DNA of 64,000 bases from Pseudomonas cuatrocienegasensis (GCF_900110925.1 NZ_FOFP01000018.1:30032-94031); one strand, 5' to 3'; positions 34,828 through 43,903 are shown, numbered from the stretch's first letter. Numbers and translations are program-made. Notes: generated from the letters alone by a model not told the origin.

Positions 34828-36288
34828 ATGAAACTGCACGATCCTACTTTGCTGCGCCACCAGGCTTATATCGACGGCCAGTGGTGCGATGCCCGCGATG
34901 GCGCCGTCACGGAGATTTTCAACCCTGCCAATGGCGAGAGCCTGGGCACAGTACCGAATCTCGGCGCCGAACAGACTCGCCAGGCCATAGTCGCAGCCCA
35001 GGCGGCTCAGCCGGCCTGGCGTGCACTCACCGCCAAAGAGCGCGCGGCACGCCTGCGTAAATGGTACGAGTTGATGCTGGCCCACCAGGAAGACCTGGCG
35101 CAGATCATGACCGCCGAGCAGGGCAAGCCGCTGACCGAAGCGCGCGGCGAGGTGCTCTATGCCGCATCCTTTATCGAGTGGTTCGCTGAAGAAGCCAAGC
35201 GTGCCTATGGCGATACCATTCCTGGCCATCAGGCAGACAAGCGCCTGCTGGTGACCAAGGAGCCGGTCGGTGTGACGGCGGCCATCACACCCTGGAACTT
35301 CCCGGCGGCGATGATCACCCGCAAAGCGGCACCGGCCCTGGCCGCCGGTTGCGCCATGGTGCTCAAGCCCGCGCCGCAGACACCGTTCAGCGCCCTGGCG
35401 TTGGCGGTGCTGGCCGAGCGCGCGGGTATTCCTGGCGGGCTGTTCAGCGTGGTCACGGCGGATGTCGAGCGCTCGCGAGAGGTGGGCGGCGAGCTGTGCG
35501 CCAACCCTATCGTGCGCAAGCTGTCATTCACCGGCTCGACCGCTGTCGGTATCAAACTCATGGAGCAATGCGCGCCGACCTTGAAAAAGCTCTCGCTGGA
35601 GCTGGGCGGCAATGCACCTTTTATAGTCTTTGCAGACGCCGACCTGGACGCCGCCGTCGAAGGCGCCATGGTGTCCAAGTACCGCAACGCCGGGCAGACC
35701 TGCGTCTGCGCCAACCGCTTGTATGTGCACGAGGCGGTGTACGACGCCTTTGCCGAGAAGCTGGCGACGGCCGTGGCCCGGCTCAAAGTTGGCAATGGCG
35801 CAGATGAGGGGGTGACCACCGGCCCGCTGATCGACGCCAATGCCGTGGCCAAGGTGCAACAACATCTGCACGATGCGTTGAGCAAGGGCGCTCGCCTGCT
35901 GCACGGGGGCGGTGCGCATGGGCTGGGCGGCAACTTTGTCGAGCCTGCGGTGCTGGTCGATGTTACCGCCGACATGCGCGTGGCCCGCGAGGAGACCTTC
36001 GGGCCGCTGGCGCCGCTGTTCCGTTTCAGTGATGAAGCGGATGTGGTGCGTCAGGCCAATGACACCGAGTTTGGGCTGGCGGCCTACTTCTACTCCCGTG
36101 ACCTGGCGCGGGTGTTTCGTGTGGCCGAAGCGCTGGAGTACGGCATGGTCGGCATCAATACCGGGTTGATTTCCAATGAAGTCGCGCCCTTTGGCGGCAT
36201 GAAATCCTCCGGCCTGGGGCGCGAAGGCTCCAAGTACGGCCTGGATGAGTACCTGGAAATCAAATACCTCTGCCTCGGCGGCATCTGA
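34828..36288 (+). CDS. gabD: GabD-type NAD(P)+ succinate-semialdehyde dehydrogenase
   Basis: A 486-residue aldehyde dehydrogenase that oxidises succinate semialdehyde to succinate. It shows the N-terminal GabD pattern LLRHQAYIDGQW, ITPWNFPAAMITRK, the catalytic glutamate segment LELGGNAPF and the catalytic cysteine region NAGQTCVCANR. It is the last gene of the module. A true chromosomal gabD (with gabT) may exist elsewhere, so this may be a pathway-specific paralogue; glutarate semialdehyde is a possible second substrate. Confidence 0.88.
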   Translation: MKLHDPTLLRHQAYIDGQWCDARDGAVTEIFNPANGESLGTVPNLGAEQTRQAIVAAQAAQPAWRALTAKERAARLRKWYELMLAHQEDLAQIMTAEQGKPLTEARGEVLYAASFIEWFAEEAKRAYGDTIPGHQADKRLLVTKEPVGVTAAITPWNFPAAMITRKAAPALAAGCAMVLKPAPQTPFSALALAVLAERAGIPGGLFSVVTADVERSREVGGELCANPIVRKLSFTGSTAVGIKLMEQCAPTLKKLSLELGGNAPFIVFADADLDAAVEGAMVSKYRNAGQTCVCANRLYVHEAVYDAFAEKLATAVARLKVGNGADEGVTTGPLIDANAVAKVQQHLHDALSKGARLLHGGGAHGLGGNFVEPAVLVDVTADMRVAREETFGPLAPLFRFSDEADVVRQANDTEFGLAAYFYSRDLARVFRVAEALEYGMVGINTGLISNEVAPFGGMKSSGLGREGSKYGLDEYLEIKYLCLGGI

Positions 36289-36303
36289 GCCAGACGGCCC
36301 ATT

Positions 36304-36367
36304 GTGGGAGGGGCCGCGGCTGGCATTGGCAGAAAAGCCCAAAGCGCGCCGCTAAAGCGCCTCCCAC
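36304..36367. repeat. REP doublet (GTGGGAG type)
   Basis: GTGGGAGGGGC at the left (from 36304) and GCGCCTCCCAC at the right (to 36367) form a near-palindromic pair with internal GC-rich inverted bases. It resembles the common Pseudomonas GTGGGAGGGGC REP and differs from the other repeats in this window. It lies between gabD and rpe. Confidence 0.7.
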
Positions 36368-36475
36368 GGTGTAGGCCTTGACTACCTTGGTACGCCATCG
36401 TCAGGCAGCGCTGCCAGATAACGTCTGAGCCGTTACAATGCGCGCCACCGTGACCCAAGCCCTCAGAGGTGCGCC

Positions 36476-37150
36476 ATGCAACCCTTCGCCATCGCCCCGT
36501 CGATCCTTTCCGCCGACTTCGCCCGCCTGGGTGAGGAAGTGGACAACGTACTCGCCGCGGGTGCTGACATCGTCCACTTCGATGTCATGGACAACCATTA
36601 CGTGCCCAACCTGACCATCGGCCCGATGGTTTGTGCGGCGCTGCGCAAGTACGGCATCACCGCGCCCATCGACGCGCACCTGATGGTCAAGCCGGTGGAC
36701 CGGATCATCGGCGACTTTATCGAGGCCGGTGCCAGCTACATCACCTTCCACCCGGAAGCGTCCGAACACATCGACCGTTCCCTGCAGCTGATCAAGGCCG
36801 GCGGCGCCAAGGCGGGCCTGGTGTTCAACCCGGCGACCCCGCTGGACGTGCTCAAGCACGTGATGGACAAGGTCGACATGATCCTGCTGATGAGCGTCAA
36901 CCCCGGCTTTGGCGGGCAGAAGTTCATCCCCCATACCCTCGACAAGCTGCGTGAAGCACGCGCGCTGATCGATGCCAGCGGCCGCGAGATCCGCCTGGAA
37001 ATCGACGGCGGGGTCAACGTGCAGAATATCGGCGAAATCGCTGCGGCCGGGGCGGATACCTTTGTCGCCGGTTCGGCGATCTTCAACCAGCCGGATTACA
37101 AGGCGGTGATCGACGCCATGCGTGCCGAGCTGGCCAAGGTGCGCGGCTGA
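36476..37150 (+). CDS. rpe: Ribulose-phosphate 3-epimerase
   Basis: Interconverts ribulose-5-phosphate and xylulose-5-phosphate in the pentose phosphate pathway. The 224-residue TIM barrel starts IAPSILSADFARLG and shows HFDVMDNHYVPNLT, HLMVKPVD and the VNPGFGGQKF motif, with catalytic aspartates in the conserved places. AGAGGTG precedes the ATG. The stop codon TGA overlaps the gph ATG (TGATG). Confidence 0.97.
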   Translation: MQPFAIAPSILSADFARLGEEVDNVLAAGADIVHFDVMDNHYVPNLTIGPMVCAALRKYGITAPIDAHLMVKPVDRIIGDFIEAGASYITFHPEASEHIDRSLQLIKAGGAKAGLVFNPATPLDVLKHVMDKVDMILLMSVNPGFGGQKFIPHTLDKLREARALIDASGREIRLEIDGGVNVQNIGEIAAAGADTFVAGSAIFNQPDYKAVIDAMRAELAKVRG

Positions 37151-37827
37151 TGCGGCTGTGCGAGCTGTTCGATGGCGAGCTGCCGAAGCTGGTGATGTTC
37201 GACCTCGACGGTACCCTGGTGGATTCCGTACCCGACCTGGCTGCGGCCGTGGACAAGACCCTGCAGGTCCTGGGCCGCGAGCCAGCCGGCCTGGCGCAGG
37301 TGCGTGATTGGGTCGGCAATGGCGCCCGGGTGCTGGTGCGCCGCGCCCTGGCCGGTGGCATCGAGCACGACAGTGTGGACGATGCCCAAGCCGATGCTGC
37401 ACTGGCGTGCTTTCTCGATATCTATGCCGACTGCCATCAACTGACCACGCTGTATCCCGGCGTGCGCGAGTTGCTGGATGCCCTGAGCGGTGCCGGCGTT
37501 GAAATGGCTGTGGTGACCAACAAGCCGGAGCGTTTCGTCGCGCCGCTGTTGGAGCAGGTCGGCCTGGGCGGTGACTTCCGCTGGATCATCGGCGGCGATA
37601 CGTTGCCGCAACAGAAGCCCGATCCGGCGGCCTTGCTGCAGGTGATGCGCCTGGCCGGCGTGACCAAGGCGCAGTCGCTGTTTGTGGGTGATTCGCGCAG
37701 TGACGTGCTGGCCGCCCGTGCGGCGGGCGTGGCCTGTGTGGCGGTGAGCTACGGCTACAACCATGGCCGGCCGATTGCCGAAGAAGAGCCGAGCCTGGTG
37801 GTCGATAAACTCACCGAGCTTTTGTAG
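37150..37827 (+). CDS. gph: Phosphoglycolate phosphatase
   Basis: HAD-family phosphatase that removes 2-phosphoglycolate formed during DNA repair and oxygenase side reactions. The 225 residues carry the nucleophile motif FDLDGTLVDS, the VVTNKP motif II and the GDSRSDVLAARAAG motif IV. Translation is coupled to rpe through TGATG. A small GGTGAA/TTCACC hairpin (37828-37845) follows the stop without a T tract. The rpe-gph-trpE order is conserved in Pseudomonas. Confidence 0.94.
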   Translation: MRLCELFDGELPKLVMFDLDGTLVDSVPDLAAAVDKTLQVLGREPAGLAQVRDWVGNGARVLVRRALAGGIEHDSVDDAQADAALACFLDIYADCHQLTTLYPGVRELLDALSGAGVEMAVVTNKPERFVAPLLEQVGLGGDFRWIIGGDTLPQQKPDPAALLQVMRLAGVTKAQSLFVGDSRSDVLAARAAGVACVAVSYGYNHGRPIAEEEPSLVVDKLTELL

Positions 37828-37967
37828 GGTGAATCACGCTTCACCGATCCAGCAAAAATTGGCCCGCGCAGGTGAGTCGGTGCAGCGTTATTTCCTCTCT
37901 ACAGTCAGCTTGCAGCCTGCAGCGTGCAACTGCTACCTTGGCCTCCTCGTTTTTTCCCCCTTCGAGA

Positions 37968-38043
37968 TGCTTCCGTGGTGGTCACCTGCAAACTCTGGAT
38001 GAAGGTCATCAAGGCCCTGGCCCGTTGGCGCTGGCGCGCCTGA
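37968..38043 (+). promoter_or_regulatory. trpL: Candidate trp leader: two overlapping Trp-rich micro-ORFs
   Basis: An 11-codon frame (37968-38002, MLPWWSPANSG) with tandem Trp codons ends in TGA overlapping the ATG of a 14-codon frame (37999-38043, MKVIKALARWRWRA) with two further Trp codons. Between it and trpE lie competing pairings: GGCGCG at the end of the leader with CGCGCC, or the GCCGC/GCGGC hairpin at about 38051-38066. Attenuation of trpE has been described in Pseudomonas. I see no classical T-run terminator before trpE, so which frame is used and how it acts are inference. Confidence 0.5.
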
Positions 38044-38108
38044 CATTCTTCTGCCGCGCCCTGCGGCCCGTTCGCACCTGACCGATTCCCCAAGCCACGA
38101 GGCTGATC

Positions 38109-39587
38109 ATGACCCATGAAGAATTTCTGCGTTTAGCCGCTGCCGGCTACAACCGCATTCCCCTGGCCTACGAAACCCTGGCCGACTTCGACACGCCGCT
38201 GTCGATCTACCTGAAACTGGCCGACCAGCCCAACACCTACCTGCTTGAGTCCGTTCAGGGCGGCGAGAAGTGGGGGCGTTACTCGATCATCGGCCTGCCG
38301 GCGCGTACCGTGCTGCGCGCCTATGGTTCGCGGGTCAGCGTGTCGGTCGATGGCGTCGAGGTGGAGCAGCACGACTGTGCCGACCCGCTGGCCTTCGTCG
38401 AGCAGTTCAAGGCGCGTTACCAGGTGCCGACCATCCCCGGCCTGCCGCGCTTCAACGGTGGCCTGGTCGGCTACTTTGCCTACGACAGCGTGCGTTACGT
38501 GGAGCCCAAGCTGGCCGCAGGCGTTAATCCCGATCCGCTGCAAACCCCGGATATCCTGTTGATGGTCTCCGATGCAGTGGTGGTGTTCGACAACCTGGCG
38601 GGCAAGATGCACGCCATCGTCCTGGCTGACCCGGCCGATGCTGACGCCTTCGCCCAGGGCCAGGCGCGCCTGCAGGGGATTTTGCAGCAGCTGCGCCAGC
38701 CGATTGCCCCGCGCCTGGGTGTCGACCTGAATGCCCCGCCCGGCGCGGAGCCGGTGTTTCGCTCCAGCTTCAGCCGTGAGGACTATGAGCGCTCGGTCAA
38801 CGCGATCAAGGAGTACATCCTGGCCGGCGACTGCATGCAGGTGGTGATCTCCCAGCGCATGTCGATCCCGTTCAAGGCCGCGCCCATCGACCTGTACCGC
38901 GCCCTGCGTTGCATCAACCCGACGCCGTATATGTACTTCTTCAATTTTGGCGACTTCCATGTGGTCGGCTCCTCGCCCGAGGTGCTGGTGCGTGTGGAAG
39001 ACAACCTGATCACCGTGCGCCCCATTGCCGGCACTCGCCCGCGTGGTGCGAACGAGGAGGCCGACCTGGCGCTGGAGCACGACCTGCTCTCGGACGCCAA
39101 GGAAGTCGCCGAGCACCTGATGCTGATCGACCTGGGCCGCAATGACACCGGTCGTGTCTCGGAAATCGGCTCGGTCAAACTCACCGAGAAGATGGTCATC
39201 GAGCGCTATTCCAATGTCATGCACATCGTCTCCAACGTCACCGGCCACCTGAAACAAGGGCTGACGGCGATGGACGCGCTGCGCGCCATTCTGCCGGCCG
39301 GTACCCTGTCCGGCGCGCCGAAGATCCGCGCCATGGAAATCATCGATGAGCTGGAACCGGTCAAGCGCGGTGTGTATGGCGGCGCGGTCGGTTACTACGC
39401 CTGGAACGGCAATATGGACACCGCCATCGCCATCCGCACTGCAGTGATCAAGGACGGCGAGCTGCACGTGCAGGCTGGTGCCGGCATCGTCGCCGACTCG
39501 GTTCCCGCGCTGGAGTGGGAAGAGACGCTGAACAAGCGCCGCGCCATGTTCCGTGCCGTCGCACTCGCCGAACAGACTGTCGAATAA
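38109..39587 (+). CDS. trpE: Anthranilate synthase component I
   Basis: The large subunit makes anthranilate from chorismate using ammonia delivered by TrpG; it is inhibited by tryptophan. The 492-residue protein shows LLESVQGGEKWGRYS (tryptophan-binding LLES element) and the chorismate-binding IAGTRPRG, LVDLGRND-like and AGAGIVADS motifs. It is separated from trpG by only 11 bp here. In P. aeruginosa PAO1 the R/F-pyocin cluster is inserted at this junction. Confidence 0.97.
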   Translation: MTHEEFLRLAAAGYNRIPLAYETLADFDTPLSIYLKLADQPNTYLLESVQGGEKWGRYSIIGLPARTVLRAYGSRVSVSVDGVEVEQHDCADPLAFVEQFKARYQVPTIPGLPRFNGGLVGYFAYDSVRYVEPKLAAGVNPDPLQTPDILLMVSDAVVVFDNLAGKMHAIVLADPADADAFAQGQARLQGILQQLRQPIAPRLGVDLNAPPGAEPVFRSSFSREDYERSVNAIKEYILAGDCMQVVISQRMSIPFKAAPIDLYRALRCINPTPYMYFFNFGDFHVVGSSPEVLVRVEDNLITVRPIAGTRPRGANEEADLALEHDLLSDAKEVAEHLMLIDLGRNDTGRVSEIGSVKLTEKMVIERYSNVMHIVSNVTGHLKQGLTAMDALRAILPAGTLSGAPKIRAMEIIDELEPVKRGVYGGAVGYYAWNGNMDTAIAIRTAVIKDGELHVQAGAGIVADSVPALEWEETLNKRRAMFRAVALAEQTVE

Positions 39588-39598
39588 GGGGCCGGACC

Positions 39599-40195
39599 AT
39601 GCTTTTGATGATCGATAACTACGACTCCTTTACCTACAACGTGGTGCAGTACCTGGGTGAGCTGGGCGCCGATGTGCACGTTATCCGTAACGATGAGCTG
39701 AGCATCGGCGAAATCGAAGCGCTGCAGCCCGAGCGCATCGTGGTCTCGCCCGGCCCCTGTACGCCCAGCGAAGCCGGCGTCTCCCTGGCGCTGATCGAGC
39801 ATTTTGCCGGCAAGCTGCCGATCCTCGGCGTATGCCTGGGCCACCAGAGCATCGGCCAGGCCTTCGGCGGTGAGGTGGTGCGCGCGCGCCAAGTGATGCA
39901 CGGCAAGACTAGCCCGGTGTTCCATGAGGACAAAGGCGTATTCGCCGGCCTCAATATGCCGCTGACCGTGACCCGCTATCACTCCCTGGTGGTCAAGCGC
40001 GAGACCTTGCCGGATTGCCTGGATATCACCGCCTGGACCCAGCTCGACGATGGCTCGGTGGATGAGATCATGGGCCTGCGGCACAAGACGCTGCATATCG
40101 AAGGGGTGCAGTTCCACCCCGAGTCCATTCTTACCGAGCAGGGCCACGAGCTCTTCGCCAACTTCCTCAAGCAGACCGGAGGCGTGCGCCCATGA
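39599..40195 (+). CDS. trpG: Anthranilate synthase component II (glutamine amidotransferase)
   Basis: The glutaminase subunit supplies ammonia to TrpE. The 198-residue class I amidotransferase has the nucleophile Cys79 in GVCLGHQ and the His/Glu pair in FHPES. The start at 39599 (MLLMIDNYDSFTYN) is canonical; the open frame extending into trpE is a shadow. It overlaps trpD by 4 bases. The same type of subunit can serve PabB. Confidence 0.96.
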   Translation: MLLMIDNYDSFTYNVVQYLGELGADVHVIRNDELSIGEIEALQPERIVVSPGPCTPSEAGVSLALIEHFAGKLPILGVCLGHQSIGQAFGGEVVRARQVMHGKTSPVFHEDKGVFAGLNMPLTVTRYHSLVVKRETLPDCLDITAWTQLDDGSVDEIMGLRHKTLHIEGVQFHPESILTEQGHELFANFLKQTGGVRP

Positions 40196-41238
40196 ATATC
40201 AAGGAAGCCCTCAACCGTATCGTCGCGCAGCTCGATCTGAACACCGAGGAAATGCAGGCGGTGATGCGCGAGATCATGACCGGCCAGTGCACCGACGCGC
40301 AGATCGGCGCGTTCCTCATGGGCCTGCGCATGAAGAGCGAAACCATCGACGAGATCGTCGGGGCCGCGCAGATCATGCGTGAGCTGGCCGCGCCCGTGCA
40401 TATTCAGGGCGAGCGCCTGGTCGACACCTGCGGCACCGGTGGCGATGGCATGAACATTTTTAACGTCTCTACTGCGGCGGCGTTTGTCGTGGCGGCCGCC
40501 GGTGGGCTGGTGGCCAAGCACGGTAACCGCGCGGTGTCCGGCAAGAGCGGCAGCGCCGATCTGCTGGAAGCCGCCGGCGTATACCTCAACCTCACACCCG
40601 AGCAAGTGGCACGCTGCGTGGAGAGCGTTGGCGTCGGCTTTATGTTCGCCCCGGCGCACCACGGCGCAATGAAGCACGCCATCGGGCCGCGCCGCGAACT
40701 GGGCCTGCGCACCATCTTCAATATGCTCGGCCCAATGACCAACCCGGCAGGGGTCAAGCATCAGGTCATCGGCGTGTTCAGTCAGGCGCTGTGCCGGCCG
40801 ATGGCTGAGGTGTTGCAGCGCCTGGGCAGCAAGCATGTACTGGTGGTGCACGCCCAGGACGGTCTCGACGAGATCAGCCTGGCAGCGCCGACCTTCATTG
40901 CCGAACTCAAGGATGGTGTGGTCAGCGAATACCGCATCCAGCCGGAAGACTTCGGCATCAAGAGCCAGAGCCTGATCGGCCTGACCGTCGACGACGCCCA
41001 GCAGTCGCTGGCGCTGATTCAGGATGCCCTGGGGCGGCGCAAAACCGAGAATGGCCAGAAGGCCGTCGATATGATTGTGCTCAATGCCGGGGCCGCGCTT
41101 TATGCTGCGGACCATGCGACCAGCCTCAAGGATGGCATCCATCTGGCCCACGATGCCTTGCATACCGGCTTGGCGCGGGAGAAGCTGGAAGAGCTGGTGT
41201 CCTTTACCGCGGTGTTCAAGCAGGAGAATGAAGGATGA
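40192..41238 (+). CDS. trpD: Anthranilate phosphoribosyltransferase
   Basis: Transfers phosphoribosyl from PRPP to anthranilate. The 348-residue protein has the PRPP-binding DTCGTGGDG motif and NRAVSGKSGSADLLEA, plus the HHGAMKH segment. Four-base overlaps with both trpG and trpC show the trpGDC operon layout normal for Pseudomonas. Confidence 0.97.
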   Translation: MNIKEALNRIVAQLDLNTEEMQAVMREIMTGQCTDAQIGAFLMGLRMKSETIDEIVGAAQIMRELAAPVHIQGERLVDTCGTGGDGMNIFNVSTAAAFVVAAAGGLVAKHGNRAVSGKSGSADLLEAAGVYLNLTPEQVARCVESVGVGFMFAPAHHGAMKHAIGPRRELGLRTIFNMLGPMTNPAGVKHQVIGVFSQALCRPMAEVLQRLGSKHVLVVHAQDGLDEISLAAPTFIAELKDGVVSEYRIQPEDFGIKSQSLIGLTVDDAQQSLALIQDALGRRKTENGQKAVDMIVLNAGAALYAADHATSLKDGIHLAHDALHTGLAREKLEELVSFTAVFKQENEG

Positions 41239-42071
41239 GCCTTCCAACCGTTCTGGAGAAGATTCTCGCGCGCAAGGCCGAGGAAGTGGCCGAGCGTCGC
41301 GCCCTGGTCAGCCTCGCCGATCTGGAGGCTGAAGCACGCCAGGCCGATGCTCCCCGCGGCTTTGCCCGCGCGCTGTTGGAACAGGCCAAGCGCAAGGCGC
41401 CGGCGGTAATCGCCGAAATCAAGAAGGCCTCGCCGAGCAAGGGCGTGCTGCGCGAAGACTTCGACCCGGCGGCGATTGCCGCGAGCTACGCCGCTGGTGG
41501 CGCGACCTGCCTGTCGGTGCTCACCGATATCGACTTCTTTCAGGGTGCCGATCGCTACCTGCAACAGGCGCGTGACGCTTGCGCGTTGCCGGTGATCCGC
41601 AAGGATTTCATGATCGACCCTTACCAGGTGGTCGAGGCCCGCGCCCTGGGCGCTGACTGCATCCTGCTGATCGTCTCGGCCCTGGATGATGGGCAAATGG
41701 CCGAGTTGGCGGCTACGGCCAAAGCCTTTGATTTGGACGTATTGGTGGAGGTGCATGACGGCGATGAGCTTGAACGTGCGCTGAAAACCCTGGATACGCC
41801 GCTGATCGGGGTGAATAACCGTAATCTGCATACTTTCGACGTCAGCCTGGAAACCACTCTGGATCTGTTGCCACGTATTCCACGTGATCGCCTGGTGGTG
41901 ACCGAGAGTGGAATCCTCAACCGCGCCGATGTCGAGCTTATGGAAATCAGCGAGGTCTATGCCTTCCTGGTGGGGGAAGCCTTCATGCGCGCCGAGAACC
42001 CGGGTGCCGAGCTGGAGCGCCTGTTCTTCCCCGAACGCAAGCGCGCCGTCATTCGGCCGGATGTCAGCTAA
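41235..42071 (+). CDS. trpC: Indole-3-glycerol phosphate synthase
   Basis: Closes the indole ring from carboxyphenylamino-deoxyribulose phosphate. The 278-residue TIM barrel is the monofunctional type, with no TrpF fusion. It contains AEIKKASPSKG, the catalytic lysines in IRKDFMIDPYQ, and GVNNRNLHTF. It is the last gene of trpGDC, followed by a strong terminator. Confidence 0.97.
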   Translation: MSLPTVLEKILARKAEEVAERRALVSLADLEAEARQADAPRGFARALLEQAKRKAPAVIAEIKKASPSKGVLREDFDPAAIAASYAAGGATCLSVLTDIDFFQGADRYLQQARDACALPVIRKDFMIDPYQVVEARALGADCILLIVSALDDGQMAELAATAKAFDLDVLVEVHDGDELERALKTLDTPLIGVNNRNLHTFDVSLETTLDLLPRIPRDRLVVTESGILNRADVELMEISEVYAFLVGEAFMRAENPGAELERLFFPERKRAVIRPDVS

Positions 42072-42087
42072 ACCATCGGCATTGAAC

Positions 42088-42111
42088 AACCGGCGCATGC
42101 GCCGGTTTTTT
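42088..42111 (+). terminator. Intrinsic terminator of trpGDC
   Basis: The stem AACCGGCGC (42088-42096) pairs with GCGCCGGTT (42099-42107) and is followed by a T run. It marks the end of the conserved trp block and the beginning of the accessory stretch. Confidence 0.93.
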
Positions 42112-42283
42112 ATTGCTGAAAAATCCCGCTGGCTGCAACAAAGCCTATTCAGGGGCGCTCTGGAGCGGTCCCTTGCGGAACTTGTAACCAATTGATACGG
42201 TCACAAAGGCATTGTTGCTTAGCCAGCTAAGTACGGTGGCAAACCCTTGCGCAGCATTTATCCGGCAAAACTGGAGACGTAAA

Positions 42284-42466
42284 ATGAGCGTATTAATAGT
42301 GACCGAGCGTGACGAACAGCATATGTCCCATGAGGCGCTTGCCATGGGCAAGCGGGCCTGGGATGTCTACCAGAACGACCAGTTGGTCGGGGTGTTCCCT
42401 TCCGAGGAAGAGGCGCAGGCATATAAGACAGAGCTGGAGTCCTCGGCCCTGGCCCAGTCGAGATAA
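42284..42466 (+). CDS. Small conserved-looking protein of 60 residues, function unknown
   Basis: MSVLIVTERDEQHMSHEALAMGKRAWDVYQ at the N-terminal half, then an acidic C-terminal half (FPSEEEAQAYKTELESS). It is hydrophilic with no signal peptide or membrane segment. GGAG lies 8 bases before the ATG at 42284; the longer frame upstream is not supported by a ribosome site. Codon use looks like the neighbours. I do not recognise the family. Confidence 0.65.
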   Translation: MSVLIVTERDEQHMSHEALAMGKRAWDVYQNDQLVGVFPSEEEAQAYKTELESSALAQSR

Positions 42467-42586
42467 TCTGTCTGGGATGAAGTAACCTGCTAGTTTGGAT
42501 GCACCTGATCACCCTGCGAAGGCGGCGCCTTGCGCAGGGTGATTTCATTTTGCGCCATTGCTAGATCACCTCAAGCGAGCCGCACG

Positions 42587-43450
42587 ATGCCTGTTTTGTT
42601 TTCTGACCGTCCGTGTCCTGTATTCGCTCTGCTGTTTGTGTTGGCCGGCTCGTCGAGCGCCCTGGCCGATGATCGCACTGCGTTAGTTAACCTGATCAAC
42701 GATTACCGGCAAATGCCCCAGCAGTGCCAGGGTAAGGCATTCGATGCCGCCGGCCCGTTGCAGGCCGAAGCGCGTCTTGACCGGGCTCAGATCAGTGGCG
42801 GCAGCGACCTGCTCGCAGCCTTGCAGGCGACCGGTTATCAGCCGGCCACGGTACGGGTCATCAGCCTGTCTGGCAGCGTGACCCTGGCCAGCGTGGCCAA
42901 GGCCGTCACCGAGCGTTACTGCGCCACCGTGCTGGATGCGCAGTACACCGACATCGGCGTGCAACAGGTCGGCAATAGTTGGCATATCGTGCTCGCCCGG
43001 CCGCTGCTGCAGGCCGGTCTGCCGACCTGGGAGGACGCCGGTCGCGCGGTGTTGCAGGCGGTCAATGCCGCCCGTGCAAAGCCACAGCGCTGTGGCACCC
43101 AGCCTGTCGATGCTGCGCCGGCCTTGCGTTGGAGCGATAGCCTGGCGCAGACGGCGCTGGCGCACAGCCGCGATATGGCCACGCACAACTACTTCAGCCA
43201 CACCGCCCGCGATGGCAGCCTGGCCGGGCAGCGGGCCACGCGCGCCGGTTATGCCTGGCAGTTGGTCGGCGAGAACATTGCCGCCGGGCAGGGCAGTGCC
43301 AAACAGGTGGTCGACGGCTGGCTGAGCAGCCCGGCGCACTGTTTCAACGTGATGAATGCGGAGTTCAGCGAGATGGGGGCGGCTTATGCGGTTGATCCGC
43401 AGAGCGATGCAGGTATTTACTGGACCCAGATGTTCGGTACGCCACAGTGA
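42587..43450 (+). CDS. Secreted CAP (SCP/PR-1) domain protein
   Basis: A 287-residue exported protein: signal peptide (about 1-26, ending SSALA-DD), an N-terminal region of unknown type (about 30-140), and a C-terminal CAP domain (about 155-285). The CAP signatures are ALAHSRDMATHNYFSHTARDGS (metal-site His region) and VGENIAAGQGSAKQVVDGWLSSPAHCFNVMN. Bacterial CAP proteins are poorly characterised. The ATG at 42587 has only a weak ribosome site. The N-terminal half looks like a repeat-derived or degenerate partner domain, but this is uncertain. Confidence 0.83.
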   Translation: MPVLFSDRPCPVFALLFVLAGSSSALADDRTALVNLINDYRQMPQQCQGKAFDAAGPLQAEARLDRAQISGGSDLLAALQATGYQPATVRVISLSGSVTLASVAKAVTERYCATVLDAQYTDIGVQQVGNSWHIVLARPLLQAGLPTWEDAGRAVLQAVNAARAKPQRCGTQPVDAAPALRWSDSLAQTALAHSRDMATHNYFSHTARDGSLAGQRATRAGYAWQLVGENIAAGQGSAKQVVDGWLSSPAHCFNVMNAEFSEMGAAYAVDPQSDAGIYWTQMFGTPQ

Positions 43451-43504
43451 AGGCCTGAACGCTGGGATGACGCGCTGCACCGAGCGGTGCAGCGCGCGCG
43501 GTCA

Positions 43505-43786
43505 TCAGTCCTGGCGGCTGGTGACTTCGAGCAGGTGATAACCGAACTGGGTCTTCACCGGGCCTTGCACCACGTTGACCGGAGCGCTGAATACCACGGT
43601 ATCGAACTCCTTGACCATCTGGCCTGGGCCGAACGAGCCCAGGTCACCGCCCTGGCGGCTGGACGGGCAGCTGGAGTTGTCCTTGGCGACCTGGGCGAAG
43701 TCGGCACCGCCCTCGATAGCGGCTTTCAGTTCGTTGCACTTATCTTCGGTGGCAACCAGGATGTGGCGGGCAGTGGCTTTGGCCAT
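43505..43786 (-). CDS. ppiC: Parvulin-type peptidyl-prolyl cis-trans isomerase
   Basis: A stand-alone 93-residue parvulin domain without signal peptide, so cytoplasmic. It shows ARHILVATEDKCNEL, GGDLGSFGPGQMVKEFD and the C-terminal TQFGYHLLEV with the active-site His. The length equals E. coli PpiC (Par10). It faces the CAP gene convergently. Confidence 0.94.
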   Translation of the reverse strand: MAKATARHILVATEDKCNELKAAIEGGADFAQVAKDNSSCPSSRQGGDLGSFGPGQMVKEFDTVVFSAPVNVVQGPVKTQFGYHLLEVTSRQD

Positions 43787-43903
43787 GGGGCGTTACTCCT
43801 TTCAAAGAAGTGCGAAGCCTACCGCAATCTTGTCCAGGTCCGCTGCCGTTTTTGCCGTGATGCGCTTCGCCAGCGGACCGATAGCAGGCTCTGGTGGGCG
43901 CCC

